DNA of 64,000 nt from Algivirga pacifica (GTDB lineage: Bacteria > Bacteroidota > Bacteroidia > Cytophagales > Flammeovirgaceae): positions 71,493-135,492 of the forward strand of contig NZ_BAABJX010000005.1 in NCBI RefSeq assembly GCF_039543525.1, written 5' to 3'. The notes under the pieces are model-generated. The model saw only the letters and a list, made by a program, of their open reading frames with translations, had not been told where the DNA came from and did no database searches. The position numbers and the translations under genes are program-made. Of this stretch, positions 52,572 to 61,469 are shown piece after piece. Position 1 is the first letter of the stretch, and every line of letters starts with the position of its first letter.

Positions 52572-54191
52572 TTATTGTTTCAAAAACCGCTCTACCCATC
52601 GTTGACCTTCACTCTGTACTTGCAGTACATAAGGCCCTGCAGTAAGAGACGTTGTATCGATGGTTTGGGATGCACTACCCAAATATCTTTTTTCTATCAG
52701 AACTCTTCCGTAAAGGTCGAATATGCGGAGGGTATAAGGCTCTCCAATTAAAGGAACCGTGACCGATAATTGATTTCTTGTAGGGTTGGGATATATTTTT
52801 AGTGGCGTAACTTCTTCCGGTGCTACACTAGAGATCGTATTTCCATCCGTATTGAGTAGGTTGGAGGGAGATGAGAAGCCTTTGGCATTAGCGACATAGA
52901 TGCGATAGAAATAGTACTGTTGCGATATGGCAGGAATCTCATCCTCCAAAGAAGTTTGAGAGAGATCGTCGATAATCGCAATGGTTTCAAAGTTGAAGTT
53001 GTTGAAGCTTCTTTCCACAACATATACCGCATTTCCTTCTTGTTGCTCATCACCTTGATAACGGTTCCAGGAAAGTCGAACATTGTCCCCTATACCTACT
53101 GCTTGTCCGTTAAGTGATACAGAAGGAGCGTCCATATTTAATGTATTTCTTCTTGGAGCAAGGGAAAGCACATCCAGCATACGCTCCTGTTGCTGCTTGG
53201 TAAACAAGTACATGCAGGAGTCGGCAGGGTAGTCCATAAAGTTCTGGAACATGGCATAGTCATAGAAAGGATCTTCTTCACAAGCTTCAGGGCCTGGGAA
53301 TACACAAGAGGTGTTGACACCTATATCTCCATGACTCTTTCCAATTAAAGGAGTATCTAGTACGAAGTCATCTTTTTGGCAGCTTTCGATTTCCCCCCAA
53401 GGGTGTAATAAACCAAGGTAATGGCCAACTTCATGGGTAGTTGTTCGTCCCCAATTAAAAGGAGTTCTTAGTTCAAAGGAACGGCTTTGTCGATTGTCTC
53501 CAAATACTTTATAGTCGATAACAATACCATCGTAATTATCTGTCCCTTTAGAGTAATTCCCTTCATTAATACCTAGTCCTTCAATTTGATTACTCACAGG
53601 GAAATAACCCAAGCCTAATAGATCATCCCGACGAAATTTCACTATCCATATATTAAGAAAGCGATACGGATCCCATTGGGTTTGGGCCATCAGATTAGGC
53701 AAATCTCCAATATCCCAGCCCTCACTATTATTGAGGTTGACTCTATTAATGCCAGCCTCTGGAAGAACATTACCAATGGGATCAACAGGTGAAAGCTTAA
53801 AATTGATAATCTCTTCTGCAGGAATGACCACATCTTTAAAAACGTCGGGTGTTTTCTCTGTATCAGCATTAAACCCATTGAAGTCCTGATTGAGTACATG
53901 AACCTGAGAAACAAGTTGCTCATAAGGGAGGTTTTCTCCTGTCCCTATGGGAATTCCGCTGTGTATTACATGAATAACGACCGGAAGTATAATCGGAGAA
54001 GTGGCACTTCTTCGGGCACTTGAATGCCAGTTTGGAATGGGCGTACTACGCTGATAAATTTTTGTATTGTTTCGCTGGGCAGGGGATATTGTAGCAGGTA
54101 AGTCATGGGCACAGCGTATGACCGACTGCCCCTGCAATTGTTGCGCAAAAGCGAGAAGTATAATGAAGAAGTAATAGCGGTAAAATGACAT
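52572..54191 (-). CDS. Secreted M43 (cytophagalysin) metalloprotease with T9SS tail
   Basis: 539 residues from ATG 54191; an upstream ATG at 54236 would add 15 residues before the signal peptide (YFFIILLAFAQQLQGQ). The zinc site TTHEVGHYLGLLHPWG (HExxHxxGLxH) and a methionine-turn region QNFMDYPADSCMYLFT define peptidase M43. A fibronectin-like segment follows, and the last 80 residues form a type A T9SS sorting domain (IYPNPTRNQLSV to WVERFLKQ). It is exported and probably cell-surface attached or released to digest proteins. It ends just beside the GTTGAG repeat. Confidence 0.94.
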   Translation of the reverse strand: MSFYRYYFFIILLAFAQQLQGQSVIRCAHDLPATISPAQRNNTKIYQRSTPIPNWHSSARRSATSPIILPVVIHVIHSGIPIGTGENLPYEQLVSQVHVLNQDFNGFNADTEKTPDVFKDVVIPAEEIINFKLSPVDPIGNVLPEAGINRVNLNNSEGWDIGDLPNLMAQTQWDPYRFLNIWIVKFRRDDLLGLGYFPVSNQIEGLGINEGNYSKGTDNYDGIVIDYKVFGDNRQSRSFELRTPFNWGRTTTHEVGHYLGLLHPWGEIESCQKDDFVLDTPLIGKSHGDIGVNTSCVFPGPEACEEDPFYDYAMFQNFMDYPADSCMYLFTKQQQERMLDVLSLAPRRNTLNMDAPSVSLNGQAVGIGDNVRLSWNRYQGDEQQEGNAVYVVERSFNNFNFETIAIIDDLSQTSLEDEIPAISQQYYFYRIYVANAKGFSSPSNLLNTDGNTISSVAPEEVTPLKIYPNPTRNQLSVTVPLIGEPYTLRIFDLYGRVLIEKRYLGSASQTIDTTSLTAGPYVLQVQSEGQRWVERFLKQ

Positions 54192-54373
54192 GTGTTCGTA
54201 GTTTGATCTCCATTGGAGAACGGTGTTTTTGATCAAAATATGTTGAGATACTTTGTGGCCTAAAGTATGGAAATATACACATTCACAGGGAATATCAGCA
54301 GCGAGGGAACAAGAAAGTACTCCTTTCCTAAGGATACTTCTGATAGAAAGCTATGTTTTAGGTCCTATTTTTT

Positions 54374-54381
54374 TAAATTTG
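54374..54381 (+). promoter_or_regulatory. -7 promoter element for pyrH
   Basis: TAAATTTG matches TAnnTTTG and lies 29 bases upstream of the pyrH ATG; no good -33 TTTG. Confidence 0.5.
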
Positions 54382-54409
54382 CCAAACTTTACAAATCATC
54401 ATTCCAATC

Positions 54410-55114
54410 ATGAAATACAAGAGAATTCTTCTAAAACTTAGCGGTGAAGCGTTGATGGGAGACCAACAATATGGTATCGATCCCCAACGTCTGGAACAAT
54501 ATGCACAGGAAATCAAAAAGGTAGTGGACCAGGGGCTGGAGCTGGCCATCGTCATTGGTGGTGGTAACATCTTTAGAGGGATGCAGGCAGACCGTATCGG
54601 AATTGACCGTGTACAAGGTGACCATATGGGAATGCTAGCAACAGTCATCAATGGTATGGCATTACAAAGTGCACTGGAAGGACTAGGCGTATATACTAGA
54701 TTGCTATCTGGTATTCAGATGGATAAAGTTTGTGAGCCTTATATCCGTAGAAGAGCCGTACGTCACCTGGAAAAAGGAAGAGTAGTGATTTTTGGAGCTG
54801 GAACAGGTAACCCGTTCTTTACTACTGATTCGGCTGCCAGCTTGAGAGCCATTGAGATTGAGGCGGACGTAGTATTGAAAGGAACAAGAGTAGACGGTAT
54901 CTATACTGCAGACCCAGAGAAAGATCCTAATGCTGAAAAGATGGATGCCCTGTCTTTTGATGAGGTTATGGCCCGTAACTTGAAAGTAATGGATATGACC
55001 GCTTTCACTTTGTGTCAGGAGAATGGCTTGCCTATTATCGTATTTGATATGAATAAGGCAGACAACCTACGCAAATTGGTAGAAGGGGAGAATATTGGAA
55101 CAGTAGTATCTTAA
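54410..55114 (+). CDS. pyrH: UMP kinase PyrH
   Basis: 234 residues of the amino-acid-kinase fold: RILLKLSGEALMGD, IVIGGGNIFRGMQADRIGIDRVQGDHMGMLATVINGMALQ, FGAGTGNPFFTTDSAASLRAIEIEADVVLKGTRVDGIYTADP. It converts UMP to UDP in pyrimidine synthesis. Usual length. It precedes frr by 273 bases, the common bacterial order, though a hairpin repeat separates them. Confidence 0.97.
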   Translation: MKYKRILLKLSGEALMGDQQYGIDPQRLEQYAQEIKKVVDQGLELAIVIGGGNIFRGMQADRIGIDRVQGDHMGMLATVINGMALQSALEGLGVYTRLLSGIQMDKVCEPYIRRRAVRHLEKGRVVIFGAGTGNPFFTTDSAASLRAIEIEADVVLKGTRVDGIYTADPEKDPNAEKMDALSFDEVMARNLKVMDMTAFTLCQENGLPIIVFDMNKADNLRKLVEGENIGTVVS

Positions 55115-55196
55115 AAATCAGGTATGCCGCATAGTAGGTGTGACTTGTGATTTACTATAGTATAGTAGTTAAGATTGAAGCTGTCGTATGATAGGT

Positions 55197-55238
55197 GTTT
55201 ATCGCTTATCGCTTATAACCGATAAACAATAAGCGATA
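55197..55238. repeat. Heptad-phased hairpin (GCTTATC/AGCGATA type), 6 units
   Basis: Units GTTTATC, GCTTATC, GCTTATA, ACCGATA, AACAATA, AGCGATA, in register, arms complementary. Same unit family as 45369-45445. Confidence 0.75.
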
Positions 55239-55387
55239 TATAATTCCGTAGACAGCGACAGGATTCTCCTGAGAGCCTATAGAATAGATTATATCTTCAG
55301 GATGGTTGATTGTCTGCATGATTTCTGTGTAAATTAGCCCCCTGATAAGTTCAAAGTGTTATTACAATTTTATAAACTGATAATATA

Positions 55388-55951
55388 ATGGAAGAGGAAA
55401 TCTCAATGTATTTGGATGAGGCGAAAGAGTTGATGGACCACGCCATCGCCCATACCCAAAATGAATTGGCAAAGATTAGAGCTGGTAAGGCTTCCCCAGC
55501 AATGTTGGATAGTATTTCTGTAGAATATTACGGAGCACCAACTCCTTTGTCTCAGGTGGCTTCTGTAACGGTGCCTGATGCCCGTTCAATTGTTGTTAAG
55601 CCTTGGGAAAAAACGATTTTGGCAGATATCGAGAAAGCAATCAGAGATTCTGATCTTGGCCTAAATCCAATGAATGATGGTGAAATTATCCGTCTGAATC
55701 TTCCAGCACTAACAGAGGAAAGAAGAAAAGACCTGGTAAAACAGGCTAAAAACGAAACGGAAAAAGGTAAGGTAAGTGTTCGTAACGTCCGTAAGAAAAT
55801 CAACGATGGCCTTAAGCAACTGTTGAAAGATGGCGCTCCTGAAGACGCAATCAAAAATGCAGAAGCTGACGTTCAGAAATTGACAGACGAGCACGTAACT
55901 AAACTAGATGGTATCTTCGAGCACAAGGAGAAAGATATCATGACAGTATAA
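55388..55951 (+). CDS. frr: Ribosome recycling factor
   Basis: 187 residues with the RRF pattern: IAHTQNELAKIRAGKASPAMLDSISVEYYGAPTPLSQVASVTVPDARSIVVKPWEKTILADIEKAIRDSDLGLNPMNDGEIIRLNLPALTEERRKDLVKQ is contiguous in the family; key residues R-x-G-K-A and P-L-T-E-E-R-R are present. It splits post-termination ribosomes with EF-G. A TAAATTAG element about 50 bases upstream may provide its own promoter. A terminator follows after a heptad repeat. Confidence 0.97.
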   Translation: MEEEISMYLDEAKELMDHAIAHTQNELAKIRAGKASPAMLDSISVEYYGAPTPLSQVASVTVPDARSIVVKPWEKTILADIEKAIRDSDLGLNPMNDGEIIRLNLPALTEERRKDLVKQAKNETEKGKVSVRNVRKKINDGLKQLLKDGAPEDAIKNAEADVQKLTDEHVTKLDGIFEHKEKDIMTV

Positions 55952-55953
55952 TA

Positions 55954-55995
55954 CAGTGAGCAGTGAACAATGATCAGTGAACAGTTTCACTTATT
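55954..55995. repeat. Heptad-phased repeat (CAGTGAA type)
   Basis: Units CAGTGAG, CAGTGAA, CAATGAT, CAGTGAA, CAGTTTC, ACTTATT starting three bases after the frr stop codon; the unit is the complement of that in the CACTGCT-type arrays with one change. Confidence 0.7.
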
Positions 55996-56001
55996 ACTTT
56001 G

Positions 56002-56046
56002 AAAAAGGCCTTTGGCTTCCTAGGTAGGAGCTGAAGGCCTTTTTTT
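56002..56046 (+). terminator. Intrinsic terminator after frr
   Basis: Arms AAAAAGGCCTT and AAGGCCTTTTTTT with additional inner pairing TCCTA/TAGGA. Confidence 0.88.
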
Positions 56047-56097
56047 ATATAGTGGTCTGATTATTAAGTTGGGCTATACCTCTTAGAACAGTGTTTT

Positions 56098-56189
56098 GCG
56101 TGGTTAGTGATTAGTGACTAGTGATTAATATGCATATCTAGTAAAATGATTTACCAATCACCAATCACCAATCACTAACCACTAACCAC
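56098..56189. repeat. Heptad-phased hairpin (TAGTGAT/CCAATCA/CTAACCA type), 13 units
   Basis: Thirteen units in one register; left arm TAGTGAT, TAGTGAC; right arm three CCAATCA followed by two CTAACCA. The outer GTGGTTAGTGATTAG-type left flank complements CTAACCAC at the right edge. Confidence 0.85.
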
Positions 56190-56217
56190 GAAGAGTACCC
56201 TAGTGCAGCTTATTACC

Positions 56218-56264
56218 CAAATAGCACAAGGCACCGCCTAAATAGCACAGGGCACCGCCCTGTG
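56218..56264. repeat. AATAGCACAGGGCACCGCCCTGTG tandem unit
   Basis: Two units, AATAGCACAAGGCACCGCCT and AATAGCACAGGGCACCGCCC, related to the element at 43744-43823. Confidence 0.7.
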
Positions 56265-56351
56265 AACATATTAAAGTTTATTAACCCCCATCCCAATATA
56301 TAACCCTCATAACGGTGACTATTGCAGAAAGCAAAGATCAAAAAAATCGTT

Positions 56352-57524
56352 ATGGAAAAATCATTACCCTCAGAACTATTACCCTTTACCGTACAGTACC
56401 TGAAAGGTAAAAACAGAAGGTTTCAGCATATCATTTATTGGCTCATTTTACTGACCATCGGTTTGGCTTTGATAGCACTTCCTTTGGTTAGTGTGACCGT
56501 GAGTGTGAATGCTCCAGGAATCATTCGCTCTTCACAGGAACGACAATGGCTCAAGGCTGCAGTAGATGGAAAAGTCAAGGAGGTTTATGTAAGGGAAAAT
56601 CAAACAGTCCAAAAAGGGACGCTATTATTAGTGATTGACCATCAGAACCTTGAGGAACGCATCAAGCTGTTAACGTTTAAGCAAGAGGAACTACAAGAGC
56701 AATTGCTTGATTTACAGAACCTGTTATCGATACAATTATTGACATTAACTGCTGAACGACTTCCTGTCTATACTTGGCATACAATAGAGTATCAAGAAGC
56801 TGCCGAATTACTGCATACACGATTGAGGGCGATACAAACACAGAGAGAGCAGGCAATCACTCAGTATAGAAAGGATAGTGTACTCCATCGTTCTTCAGCG
56901 ATAACCACTCAACAGCTTATGAAGTCCAGAATAGCGATGGAGCAGCTCAGGGTAAAGCAGCAGATACAGTATCGGGAGCAACAAGCAGAATGGAAACGAC
57001 TGTTTAAGCAGTTGCAAAACCAACAAAAGGAACAAGAGACAGAGCTATTTCAGTTAGACCGACAAAGACAACTTTACCATATCAAAGCAGAGCAAAAGGG
57101 AACGGTACAAGATTTACAGGCTTTGTATAAAGGAGCTTTTATAACTAGGGGACAAAACCTGATCATGATCTCTCCCGACCAGGAACTTATTGTAGAGAAT
57201 ATGGTGCCCTCCAAGGATATTGCCCTGATCCAGAAAGGGATGCCTGTGATCTGTCAGATAGAGGCGTATAATCATCACCAATGGGGAACCGTAGAGGGGA
57301 AAGTGGTAGAGGTATACGAGGATGCCATTTTTTCAGAGGGAAAGGTGTTTTTTAAGGTCAAATGTCAGCTACAACAGAAGTACTTACAACTCTCCGGTAA
57401 ATATCAAGGCCACCTGAAAAAAGGAATGACGCTCAATACACGCTTCGTGGTGGCAGAGCGAACGCTGTTTCAGTTGCTTTATGATAAGGTAGATGATTGG
57501 ATGAATCCCATACACCACCACTAA
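56352..57524 (+). CDS. HlyD-family periplasmic adaptor of a peptide exporter
   Basis: 390 residues from ATG 56352; a TTG at 56322 is in frame but unneeded. One transmembrane helix at about 28-50, a lipoyl half-motif (VDGKVKEVYVRENQTVQKGTLLLVI), a long coiled coil (about 95-235), the second lipoyl half (IKAEQKGTVQDLQALYKGAFITRGQNLIMI) and a beta-barrel region. This is the membrane-fusion subunit for a type 1/bacteriocin exporter, matching the C39-peptidase ABC gene 180 bases downstream. A GTTGA repeat element lies between the two. Confidence 0.9.
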   Translation: MEKSLPSELLPFTVQYLKGKNRRFQHIIYWLILLTIGLALIALPLVSVTVSVNAPGIIRSSQERQWLKAAVDGKVKEVYVRENQTVQKGTLLLVIDHQNLEERIKLLTFKQEELQEQLLDLQNLLSIQLLTLTAERLPVYTWHTIEYQEAAELLHTRLRAIQTQREQAITQYRKDSVLHRSSAITTQQLMKSRIAMEQLRVKQQIQYREQQAEWKRLFKQLQNQQKEQETELFQLDRQRQLYHIKAEQKGTVQDLQALYKGAFITRGQNLIMISPDQELIVENMVPSKDIALIQKGMPVICQIEAYNHHQWGTVEGKVVEVYEDAIFSEGKVFFKVKCQLQQKYLQLSGKYQGHLKKGMTLNTRFVVAERTLFQLLYDKVDDWMNPIHHH

Positions 57525-57532
57525 GCATTCCG

Positions 57533-57675
57533 TGTTGAATCGTTGAATCGTTGAATTGAGCTTCGCTCGTTGATTCGAGTTGATATGTTTTATGAGTATC
57601 AGTACGTATTTCAACCAACAGTTCAACTCGAATCAACTCACCGAAGGTAAAATTCAACGATTCAACGATTCAACA
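57533..57675. repeat. GTTGA element with perfect 25-bp inverted ends
   Basis: Arms 57533-57557 and 57651-57675 are reverse complements made of GTTGAATC units; inside are GAGCTTCGCTC and CACCGAAGGT. The core is very like the elements at 26817-26987 and 44470-44659. It lies inside the probable exporter operon. Confidence 0.92.
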
Positions 57676-57704
57676 ATAACTAATTATAACCCAAAACCAT
57701 CAAA

Positions 57705-59861
57705 ATGAAAGGCATCAGACAAAGAGATATTACCGACTGCGGAGCCGCATGCTTGGCTTATGTAGGGACATATTATAATAGTACATTTTCAGTAGCAAAG
57801 ATCCGGCAACTAGCGGCAACAGATCAGGAAGGAACCAGTATGCTAGGGTTGCAGGAGGCAGCAATAGCCTTGGGGTTTGATGCAAAAGGTGTAAGGGCAG
57901 AGAAGGAAGTGCTTCCTGATGTCCCTTGTCCTGCCATCGCTCATGTAATCACGGATAAGGGGTTGCATCATTATGTGGTATTGTGTGAGACAGGGGTGGA
58001 TGAGGTGAAGATAATGGATCCTGCAGAGGGTAGGAAACAGACGATCAAAAGAGAGCAGTTTGAGAACGAGTGGACAGGTGTTTTGTTGTTGGTAACACCT
58101 TCAAGTTGTTATGAGGAAGTAAGGGAAAAGCAGACGATGACAGAGAAGGTGTTGGCGTTACTTCGTCCTCATCGTGCGGTGTTGTTACAGGTGATTTTGG
58201 GAGCGGCATTGTATACTATTTTGGGGTTGTCTACCTCTATTTATGTGCAGAAGATTGTTGACCACGTTTTGGTAGAGGAGAATCATAGGCTACTGAATTT
58301 GATGGGGACAGGGATGCTACTCATCTTGGTGTTACAGTTTGTTTTGGGGATATTCAAGGCATTATTTGTCATGCGTACAGGTCAAAAGATGGATGCTGAC
58401 TTGATTCTGGGCTACTATAGGCATGTGCTCCATATGCCTCAGACTTTTTTTGATCGTATGCGAGTAGGAGAGATTACCTCCCGTTTGGGAGATGCGATTA
58501 AGATCAGAGCCTTGATTAATGAGGTAGGGGTGAATATGGTCGTCAATATTTTCATTGTTCTATTTTCTATCATCGTGATGACAGTATATGCCTGGAAGTT
58601 GACTTTAATGGTCGTTATGGTTTTACCTTTGATGATAGCCATATACCTTGTAGTGAATTATTTCAATCGTAAAATTCATCGGGCTGTTATGGAGCAATCG
58701 GCTATGTTGCAAACACAATTGGTGGAATCACTTAATATTGCCGGTACGATGAAAAGCTTTGGGATGGAGGACTTCTTTTCCTTGAAGACAGAATTACAGT
58801 TTACGGGGGTACTAAAAGTGTTGTATCAGGCAGCCAAAATAGGGATACTCTCCGAGAATACGACTAGAGCAATCAATTTACTGACCACCATAGGGATATT
58901 ATGGGCAGGGGCTAACATGGTGCTTTCACATGAGATGACAGCAGGAGAATTACTTTCTTTTCATGCGCTGTTGGCCTATTTGATGGGGCCCTTGGTACAG
59001 TTGATAGGGATGAATCAGAGTATACAAGAAGCCAGGATCGCTGCAGATCGTTTGTTTGAGGTGATGCAGTTGGATACAGAGCCTCTAAGGGAAGGGCAAG
59101 AAGTACTTCCTGAGATGTTGGGAGACATTGTGTTTGATAAGGTAAGCTTTCGTTATGGCGCTAGGAGTAATGTGTTTTCAGATTTATCTCTTAGGATTCC
59201 GAAAGGGAAGTACACTGCAATTGTAGGTGATAGTGGTTCAGGAAAGTCTTCAATTGTCAGCTTGTTGCAAGGGTTATACCCTATTCAAAAAGGAGTCATT
59301 CGGTTAGGGGGATACAACTTGCAACATGTATCTATGAAGTCTTATCGGGAGCAGTTAGGAGTGGTACCCCAGCAAGTAGCTTTAATCGCTGGTTCGGTTG
59401 CTGAAAATATTGCTATGGGAGATTTACATCCTGATACAGGGAGAATGATGGAGGTGTGTAAGCAGTTGGGAATGGAAGGGTTTATCCAATCTCTGCCTCA
59501 AGGGTTGAATACACCATTGGGAGAGAACGGGGTTAACTTATCAGGAGGACAACGTCAGCGTTTAGCAATTGCAAGGGCCTTGTATCGAGATCCTTCCATT
59601 ATTTTGATGGATGAGGCAACTTCTGCACTGGATACGCTTACAGAAAAGAGAATTCAACAGGGAATATTACAGCTCATCAGAAAAGGTAAAACGCTCTTGG
59701 TGGTAGCTCATCGTTTGTCTACCGTAAGAAATGCGGATCATATTATCGTGATGGAAAAAGGGAAAGTAGTAGAAGAAGGAACACATGAAGAATTGCTAAA
59801 TCACAGAAGAAAGTATTATAAATTGTGGCAAGAGCAAGGAGGAGATGTCTTTTTTACCTAG
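57705..59861 (+). CDS. C39 peptidase-containing ABC peptide exporter (PCAT)
   Basis: 718 residues. N-terminal peptidase C39 domain (1-125) with oxyanion Q6, nucleophile C12 in DITDCGAACL, H89 in KGLHHYVVL and D105 in IMDPAEG: all catalytic residues present. Six-helix exporter domain about 150-440, then the ATPase with Walker A VGDSGSGKSS, signature NLSGGQRQRLAIARAL and Walker B IILMDEATSALD. Such proteins cut double-glycine leader peptides and export the mature peptide together with a HlyD adaptor, here just upstream. No precursor peptide gene is seen nearby. Confidence 0.95.
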   Translation: MKGIRQRDITDCGAACLAYVGTYYNSTFSVAKIRQLAATDQEGTSMLGLQEAAIALGFDAKGVRAEKEVLPDVPCPAIAHVITDKGLHHYVVLCETGVDEVKIMDPAEGRKQTIKREQFENEWTGVLLLVTPSSCYEEVREKQTMTEKVLALLRPHRAVLLQVILGAALYTILGLSTSIYVQKIVDHVLVEENHRLLNLMGTGMLLILVLQFVLGIFKALFVMRTGQKMDADLILGYYRHVLHMPQTFFDRMRVGEITSRLGDAIKIRALINEVGVNMVVNIFIVLFSIIVMTVYAWKLTLMVVMVLPLMIAIYLVVNYFNRKIHRAVMEQSAMLQTQLVESLNIAGTMKSFGMEDFFSLKTELQFTGVLKVLYQAAKIGILSENTTRAINLLTTIGILWAGANMVLSHEMTAGELLSFHALLAYLMGPLVQLIGMNQSIQEARIAADRLFEVMQLDTEPLREGQEVLPEMLGDIVFDKVSFRYGARSNVFSDLSLRIPKGKYTAIVGDSGSGKSSIVSLLQGLYPIQKGVIRLGGYNLQHVSMKSYREQLGVVPQQVALIAGSVAENIAMGDLHPDTGRMMEVCKQLGMEGFIQSLPQGLNTPLGENGVNLSGGQRQRLAIARALYRDPSIILMDEATSALDTLTEKRIQQGILQLIRKGKTLLVVAHRLSTVRNADHIIVMEKGKVVEEGTHEELLNHRRKYYKLWQEQGGDVFFT

Positions 59862-60007
59862 TAATATTATTTGTAAAATAGTCCATTATTTTATAAAATT
59901 ACGAAGAAATATCTCTCTTTAATCCTATTTCAGTCAAGGTTGTCATGTATTTGTCCGTTATTAGGGAGAGACGAAAACTTGCCGCTAGAATGTCATAACT
60001 CATTATT

Positions 60008-60388
60008 ATGAAAAACCTTATTATACAAGAAAATAAACAACCTTATATCCCTTATATTAATTTTGATGCTTCCACTGGGAAATGTATAATTTCAGGAGAG
60101 TCATATCCTGAAAATGCATTTGACTTTTACGCATCACTCACCTCTTGGATTAAAGAGTATTTTGATAGTGGGAAAGAAACCCTACAGTTGACCATTGATT
60201 TATCTTACTTTAATACGAGTACAGCTAGTGCAATGATCATCTTTTTTGAAACCTTAAAGGTATTTCAGGACAAAGGAAAACAATTACTGGTAGAGTGGGA
60301 GTACGAAGATATAGATGGCAAAGAGGAAGGAGAGTCTTTTGCCATGGATACAGAAATTAAAATGACCGTAAAGGAGAAGAAATCATAA
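60008..60388 (+). CDS. SiaC-family (DUF1987) regulatory phosphoprotein
   Basis: 126 residues. Pattern of DUF1987: TPYINFDASTGKCIISGESYPENAFDFYASLTSWIKEYF-like N-terminus and LTIDLSYFNTSTASAMIIFFETLKVFQDKGKQLLVEWEYEDIDGKEEGESF. In Pseudomonas SiaC is phosphorylated on a Thr in the segment corresponding to NTSTAS and is reset by the PP2C phosphatase SiaA. A SpoIIE-type phosphatase is in the window 8 kb away. A terminator follows at once, so the gene is transcribed alone. Confidence 0.88.
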   Translation: MKNLIIQENKQPYIPYINFDASTGKCIISGESYPENAFDFYASLTSWIKEYFDSGKETLQLTIDLSYFNTSTASAMIIFFETLKVFQDKGKQLLVEWEYEDIDGKEEGESFAMDTEIKMTVKEKKS

Positions 60389-60726
60389 AAAAATATGAGT
60401 CATCCCATATTAATATTTAAGGGGTGACTCATGTTTTTTTGTTTAAAAAATGCCTTCATATATTAAAAAACGGCCTTGAAGAATTGCCGTTAAAATTTTT
60501 AATCGTAAAAGCGTTAAGAAAATTCCATTGTTTGAGCGTAGCGAGTTTGGAATTTTTAGCTTTTGCGATTAAAAATTAGGCAAATTCTTCAAAGCCTTGA
60601 TTTTTTTGCTTCGTTTTTTCATCAAGGAAAAAATGAAGAGGCTCATAAAGGGCTCGTGAGATAGCTGTAAAGTGATGAATTCTCAGAAAACTAAGTCATT
60701 TGTTAATAATGGGATGACTCATTTTT
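60388..60726. repeat. 340-base element with inverted ATGAGTCATCCCAT ends and inner hairpin
   Basis: Inverted terminal copies of ATGAGTCATCCCAT enclose a long imperfect hairpin: arms 60473-60528 and 60548-60596 around GTTTGAGCGTAGCGAG. Beside it is CCTTGAT..ATCAAGG (60595-60627). No open frame of note. It resembles a MITE or a fossil of an insertion element; it lies between convergent SiaC-like and folE genes. Confidence 0.5.
60395..60440 (+). terminator. Intrinsic terminator after SiaC-like gene
   Basis: Arms ATGAGTCATCCC and GGGGTGACTCAT with a 14-base loop and T7. The same ATGAGTCATCCCAT sequence recurs inverted at 60710-60724. Confidence 0.85.
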
Positions 60727-60728
60727 CT

Positions 60729-61469
60729 TTATTGTCCAATGTATTTCAAGAACTCGTTCTTAGTCTCAGGGTCTTTAAACTTCCCAGAGTAATGTGCCGT
60801 TACTGTAGCACTACTAATATCTTCTACTCCTCTCATGGATACACAAAGGTGTTTGGCATCAATAAGTACCGCAATATCGTCGGTTTGCAAGGTTTTCTTC
60901 AAGTCTTCGGCAATTTGTACCGTAAGCCTTTCCTGAACTTGTGGACGTTTGGCATAGTATTGTACCAGACGGTTGATCTTCGATAGGCCAATTACTTTTC
61001 CATTAGAAATATAGGCAACATGGGCCTTCCCAATGATTGGAACAAAGTGATGCTCACAGTTGGAGTAGAAAGTAATATCCTTCTCCACCAACATCTCATT
61101 GTACTTATACTTGTTCTCAAACAACTTGGCATCGGGACGGTTCTCAGGATTCAATCCACTGAAAACCTCCTTAACATACATTTTAGCGACACGATATGGT
61201 GTACCTTGAAGACTGTCATCCGTAAGATCTAATCCCAAAATATCCATAATACTACGGAAGTGTTCTTCGATCTTTGCTACTTTCTCATCTTCACTAATCT
61301 CGAAAGCATCAGAACGCATAGGAGTATCATAGGACGTACCGATGTGTTCGTCTCCGATATACTCTACCTCCTGTATATCTCTGTCGTGATGCACTCCGTT
61401 GGTTGATCCATTATTGGCAGAAGTCTCCTTAAATAGAGGGGTATTCGACAAAGTTCCGTTCTGTTTCAT
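60729..61469 (-). CDS. folE: GTP cyclohydrolase I
   Basis: 246 residues, with an N-terminal extension of about 55 residues compared with short forms. Zinc and catalytic motifs: FYSNCEHHFVPIIGKAHVAYI, GLSKINRLVQYYAKRPQVQERLT and AKHLCVSMRGV. It opens the GTP ring to give 7,8-dihydroneopterin triphosphate for folate and queuosine routes. The chosen ATG overlaps the 3' end of queD by 41 bases, suggesting translational coupling; ATG 61319 (MRSDAF) is an alternative without overlap. Confidence 0.95.
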   Translation of the reverse strand: MKQNGTLSNTPLFKETSANNGSTNGVHHDRDIQEVEYIGDEHIGTSYDTPMRSDAFEISEDEKVAKIEEHFRSIMDILGLDLTDDSLQGTPYRVAKMYVKEVFSGLNPENRPDAKLFENKYKYNEMLVEKDITFYSNCEHHFVPIIGKAHVAYISNGKVIGLSKINRLVQYYAKRPQVQERLTVQIAEDLKKTLQTDDIAVLIDAKHLCVSMRGVEDISSATVTAHYSGKFKDPETKNEFLKYIGQ

